The notes under the pieces are model-generated. The model searched no databases, was not told where the DNA came from, and saw nothing but the letters and a program-made list of their open reading frames with translations. Below are positions 61,101-64,000 of a DNA stretch of 64,000 bases, piece by piece (the stretch's first letter is position 1; each line of letters opens with the position of its first letter). The position numbers and the translations under genes are program-made. This DNA is from Phalacrocorax aristotelis. Taxonomy: Eukaryota; Chordata; Aves; Suliformes; Phalacrocoracidae. The stretch covers positions 55,686,918 to 55,750,917 of the forward strand of contig NC_134277.1 of the NCBI RefSeq assembly GCF_949628215.1, given 5' to 3'.

Positions 61101-63560
61101 AAGAAAACAACAACAAAAAAAGCAGAGTAACTTAAGTATTTTTATAAAATAACAATTAAAAAAACCTAGGTGCATTTAAAGTTATACATATAAAACAAAA
61201 ACTGTGAGACACAAAGCGCCTTCACAGTTCAAAGCTTCATTCATCGTTCTGAAACGCATTTTTGTCAGCCTGCTTCACCACACAGCTGAAGGGCACCACA
61301 CTATGATCAGTAACACGGCAATTTTTCAAAAAAAGAATAGCACAGGCTTAGCAGGGGCAGTGGGAAACACACAAATGGATTGTTTTTAAACAACGAGGTT
61401 ACGCATGGCCTAAGGAACTCTTTGTCTAGACTAGGCTACACACTGGGGTAGGTACCTCTTCTTTATCAGCCTCAATTTCCTGGTACAACAATCCATATCT
61501 CCGGTTAGCAATTTCATCTTCAGATAAATCTGAGTTGTTGGTCTCATTGTCTTTAGGACTAGTTGAACTCTCGGTGCTAGCATTTCTGGAATTTCCCATT
61601 TGAAACAGAGCCAAGGGTCTAGCTATCTCCTTGCTTGGTCCAGGATTGCTAATGCCTGCCTGCTCCCCAGGCAAGCCTTGTTTTACTGGTGCCTCCTGAC
61701 TTTTATTGCTCATGCTCACACCTACTTCTCCCCAGCTGTTATCAGTCCCTCCCAGGTCTTGTGTAGACCATTTATCACTAATGCCTAACCAAACATTTTC
61801 CATGTTACCTTCCTCTGAGTCTTGCTGCTTGGGGAAAAAGGGCCAATTATCCAGTCCATTGGTTTGGCCATCTGACAGACTAGAAAAGCCCCATGAATCA
61901 TTAGTAACTGTTGGATCCCAGTTTGACAGCCAGGGGTCTGTTTCCAAGGTTTCAGGAAGACCGCTGCTGCTAGGATGCTCTTCTGCAGCTGCTGCTGCCG
62001 CCCTACCTGTCACTTGGTCTTCTGCATTATCGAGGCAAGGGTTACTGCAGCTTGTGCTAGAAGCATCAGCTGTCTCAGGCAGCAATGGCCACTCTTTTCC
62101 AGCAGCAGCTTGATCTTCAGCAGCAGCACTACCATTTGGGAGGAGGCTGATATTACTGCCTTTGGTTCCTTTACCGGACTCTTCTGCACTGAATAATTCA
62201 GCGTCACACAGAACATTTCCAGTATTTGTAGGGTCCTTTTCTGTGTGGTCAATTACCTCTAGGTCAACACGTGCCATCATGTTTATACACTCCTTGGATG
62301 TACTCTCTTCAGTACCACTGCCAGTTTGCTCTAAGCCGTCCTCAAATGCCCTTTCACCGACCTGATCCCAGATACCAAAGACTCTCTCAGGTTCAGCACC
62401 AGTGTCTTCTATAGTTTTACAGCTGTACACTACTATTGTGTCCCCACCTTCCAGCCCTGTGCTCAGCAATGGTATTTCTCCATCTGCCTCCTCAATGACA
62501 TTGACCTCTTTGAGTCCTTCTTCCCTTGGGTTTTCTAGGGTAGCAACAGTAGCTCTCCCAGCATCCCCATCAATATTTTCCAACTCATACAAATTTTCTA
62601 CCTCTGTGCTGACTAAAATTTCAAGATCAGATTTTGCTAAACACTCAAGAAATTCTGCCTCACTGTTTCCTTTGGTTTCACAACCTTGTTCTTCCAGTTC
62701 CTCTGTACCTTCTACCTCCTTGTAGTTAATAGCTCTGGTCTCTACCTTTTCACTTGGTTTGACACCTGCCCACTCTTCTTCCTCCTGCTCTGCCTCTTGC
62801 GCATCACATGGGAGGGGTTCATCCAACAAGCCATTGGTTCCCAGGATGGGTGTCTCAAAACCAGTTATGTTCTTTAAAGGCTGATTGGTCACCACATCTT
62901 CCCATGGAACATTTTTGGTATCCAACTGGTCCTCCAGTGAAGTCCTCTGGTTTTCATTTACAGAATCTGACCCAGATGCAGCATTCTCCTTCTCCTGCTC
63001 ACCTACAGCAGGCCAAACACTAGCAGGGAGAGTACCCGTGGATTTGCTTGAGGTTTGCTCTGCCCCCAGGGAAAGCAAAGAACTGCCTGCAGTAACTTCC
63101 TGGCTGACACTGGGTGTGCTAACATCTAGGCCCCAGTTGAGTGAACCTAGATTAGTTTGAGATCTGTTAATATCTTCTGATGACCCACTGTTTGGGGTTT
63201 CCTCCATGACCAGGTTACACAGGGAAAGACTTTTTGAAGAATCAGGCTTTAAGCAGACAGAAAAGCAAAGAAAAAACACAAGATGAAAAAGATACAGGCT
63301 GACTTGATGAGAAAACAAAAAGTTTATATTTTACTACAGCAATTTTAATTTAAAGAATGAAAGCGACTACATTAAACCATTTAAGGAAAAATTCTGTGGT
63401 TTGCAACATTTGGTGGCAGTAGATTGCAATGTAAAAGAGCAGCACTGATAGACAAAACCAGAAAATTATGTATTACACCACACTGATTAAAGCACGTCTC
63501 TAGAGTGGTTGCGATTTTGGGGAGAGGTTTGCTTACCGGCTGCACCAACTCGCTGCTTGT
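40085..63560 (-). CDS. AMPH: AMPH (amphiphysin), 3' part of the gene, ten coding exons
   Basis: Amphiphysin is a nerve-terminal protein of clathrin-mediated endocytosis. It has an N-terminal BAR domain, a central clathrin/AP2-binding region and a C-terminal SH3 that binds dynamin and synaptojanin. This window holds, in transcript order: 63560-63537, 63246-61456 (long alternative exon), 60908-60876, 59489-59439, 57357-57241, 50659-50603, 46517-46368, 45119-44853, 43074-42973 and 40192-40085. Every exon is a multiple of three and starts in phase 0, with AG/GT borders, so internal exons can be skipped freely. The C-terminus EAGWLTGIKE to FTHRLD and the IPSVVIEPASN and PPGFLFK segments identify the gene. 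The BAR exons and the LLDLD/DPF part lie beyond 64000. One or more small alternative exons may have been missed. Confidence 0.96.
42973..43074 (-). CDS. AMPH: AMPH exon, SH3 first half
   Basis: 34 codons, VEVLHDFEAANSDELNLKRG and on to ETTADQ. It holds the LHDFEA strand and the acidic RT loop (NSDEL) of the SH3 domain. Splice borders CAG/G and CAG/GTAAA fit. Confidence 0.97.
44421..44470 (-). mobile_element. CR1 tail remnant in AMPH intron
   Basis: About 50 bp with CATAGAATCATAGAATCG followed by GGATTGGAAGGGACCTTAAA, the antisense CR1 3' end. No ORF part remains. Confidence 0.65.
44853..45119 (-). CDS. AMPH: AMPH exon with IPSVVIEPASN and PPGFLFK
   Basis: 89 codons, starting EKVSSIPSVVIEPASN and ending AMPPGFLFK, directly before the SH3. 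The beginning and end are close to mammalian amphiphysin. The acidic, Ser/Thr/Gln-rich middle is divergent and probably disordered. Confidence 0.95.
46368..46517 (-). CDS. AMPH: AMPH exon, Ala/Glu-rich linker
   Basis: 50 codons in phase 0, GVPATEGAAAAEYSAAV to KEADVSQ, between TAG acceptor and GTAAC donor. Low-complexity acidic linker like that between the clathrin/AP2 region and the SH3 of amphiphysin. The primary sequence is only loosely conserved, so the call rests on frame, splice sites and position. Confidence 0.85.
46518..50602 (-). other. AMPH intron (about 4.1 kb)
   Basis: No exon or clear repeat identified. An open frame at 48763-49170 on the plus strand has no splice or family support. 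Confidence 0.5.
50603..50659 (-). CDS. AMPH: AMPH small exon (19 codons)
   Basis: DNVEAGDKETTGVAEKESE between ATACAG and GTACAT, phase 0 at both ends. Acidic like its neighbours. It has the least family similarity of the exons listed and could be alternative. Confidence 0.75.
52003..52050. repeat. A/T low-complexity tract
   Basis: Runs of A and T only, with no other structure, inside the AMPH intron. Confidence 0.8.
55860..56160 (-). mobile_element. Ancient CR1/L3-like LINE relic (tentative)
   Basis: Read on the minus strand, it weakly follows the reverse-transcriptase part of CR1-type LINEs: a GTTTAACATTTTTATTAATG counterpart, then a warning-box-like segment near 56110-56145 resembling the KAFDT region. 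No frame survives. Based on recall of the family and not on an alignment. Confidence 0.4.
57241..57357 (-). CDS. AMPH: AMPH exon (39 codons), Glu/Pro-rich
   Basis: TEAEEAPPGEAKVEETPAAA to QPAEQAA, with AAAAG acceptor and GTAAG donor. It resembles the mammalian EGAPGEEAEAEKATVP segment. Confidence 0.88.
57358..59438 (-). other. AMPH intron (about 2.1 kb)
   Basis: No exon found here, although mammalian amphiphysin has some linker residues that I could not place. A small exon may be hidden. Confidence 0.45.
59439..59489 (-). CDS. AMPH: AMPH exon (17 codons), DTSAFTVQSNENVTEPL
   Basis: Matches the mammalian DTSLFTMQTDQ segment by position and sequence. TAG acceptor and GTAAGT donor, phase 0. 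Confidence 0.93.
60499..60522. repeat. Short TA/CA microsatellite
   Basis: A run of TA repeats passing into ACACAC, in an AMPH intron. Confidence 0.7.
60876..60908 (-). CDS. AMPH: AMPH exon (11 codons), APSAAFNGFAQ
   Basis: Counterpart of the mammalian GGSFNGFTQ piece. TAG acceptor and GTAAG donor, phase 0. In the usual brain form it should follow the TSSELVQP microexon directly, skipping the long exon at 61456-63246. Confidence 0.93.
61456..63246 (-). CDS. AMPH: AMPH long alternative exon (597 codons)
   Basis: A single open exon of 1,791 bp, phase 0 at both ends, with acceptor CTTAAAG (pyrimidine-rich before it) and donor GAG/GTACCT. It lies between the TSSELVQP microexon and the FNGF exon, so its inclusion nearly doubles the protein without a frame change. 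The product is acidic, Ser/Glu/Thr-rich and lacks a folded domain that I recognise. The C-terminal third has several Trp motifs in an acidic setting (DPWLSNWDP, DSWGF, DNWPFF, NVWLG, DNSWGEV) that resemble the DPW and WxxF-like peptides binding AP2 or clathrin adaptors. A retina-enriched long amphiphysin form with a large insert is known in mammals as far as I recall; equivalence is inferred. The longer frame to 63318 is intronic. Confidence 0.85.
63537..63560 (-). CDS. AMPH: AMPH microexon (8 codons), TSSELVQP
   Basis: 24 bp between ATACAG and GTAAGC, phase 0. It matches the mammalian TSTDLVQP segment that follows the PWDLW clathrin box. That box itself must be in an exon beyond the window. 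Confidence 0.9.
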
Positions 63561-64000
63561 CTGTATAAAAGAAAATCATACATATAAAACAGAAAAAATA
63601 AGAACACGGTGTACTTTGTTACAGCAGCAGTTCTTTAATTAGAAGTTCTCTAACCAGCAGCAGTTACTAAATTGGCATGGGGAAGAGGCAGTGGCTCCCC
63701 TCCTGCCACTCCACTGAAGACTAATCACAGGCCCCTAAATTTAAGCCTCACTTCCAGCCTCTGGATTACATTATACAAGAAGTTCTACATGTCAACGTAT
63801 AGATCACACCTTGCTTTCCTCTGTGAGCCACTGACATTTTTATTGCAGGTACCATATTACATCTCAGTTGAAAATTGGGGTTGTTCTGTGAGATGGTGAA
63901 CAAGGAAGGAAGCAAGCCAAGGGGCAGCGGACCTCACTTGTGTTTACACTAAGGCATTAGTGCATCAGTCAGGCAGTGCAGAGGGCCCCGAGCATGCAGC
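63561..64000 (-). other. AMPH intron, 3' part
   Basis: No further exon recognised up to the window end. Confidence 0.5.

Noticed and set aside
62402-62725. Ser/Pro-rich plus-strand open frames opposite the long AMPH exon
   Set aside because: They are the antisense shadow of the acidic, Ser/Glu-rich coding sequence.
1-64000. TCR gamma J or C segments, or tRNA and rRNA genes
   Set aside because: No J motif (FGxG with a 12-RSS), no Ig constant-domain exon and no tRNA or rRNA sequence was found by reading both strands.

Overview
The window is nuclear DNA from a bird. The evidence is the CR1 LINE fragments, a solo ERV-L-type LTR of a kind common in birds, a degenerate avian ERV, and intron-containing vertebrate genes. 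I cannot name the species. Nothing bacterial, plasmid or phage-like is present.

The window joins two parts of a known vertebrate neighbourhood. On the left (about 1-30.5 kb) is the V end of a T-cell receptor gamma (TRG) locus. On the right (about 39.0-64 kb) is the 3' two-thirds or so of AMPH (amphiphysin). AMPH is the gene that borders the 5' side of TRGV in mammals. All V segments and AMPH read on the minus strand, so the order in transcription is AMPH, three dead V relics, then a recently amplified block of intact V segments that runs off the left edge. No J segment, C exon or STARD3NL is visible, so the J-C part should lie beyond position 1.

1-18179 is a tandem array. An 8.4-kb unit is present twice almost identically (1-8403 and 8404-16805), plus a shortened third copy (16806-18179). 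Each full unit holds one V of a first type (called A here), one V of a second subgroup (B), a broken ERV internal region, and a sister of the first type (A'). Six V genes are complete: a 43-bp leader exon, a V exon of about 308-311 bp, both Cys, the Trp, and a recombination signal (RSS) with a 23-bp spacer. A seventh is cut by the window edge. The intact V genes share a short upstream element (TGAGTCATTTCC on the coding strand) 85-92 bp before the leader ATG.

18.2-39 kb is mostly repeats: CR1 pieces at 18.2-18.9, 19.7-21.0, 24.6-27.9 and 36.6-37.4 kb, and a solo LTR at 32.95-33.5 kb. Three decayed V exons lie at 22.3, 29.0 and 30.2 kb.

39.0-64 kb holds AMPH. I could place ten coding exons by splice sites, frame and similarity to known amphiphysin. 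They include the two SH3 exons, a run of small acidic exons, a 24-bp microexon, and a 1,791-bp in-frame exon (597 codons) that is absent from the usual brain form and probably belongs to a long tissue-restricted isoform. The exons coding for the BAR domain and the clathrin/AP2-binding core lie beyond position 64000.
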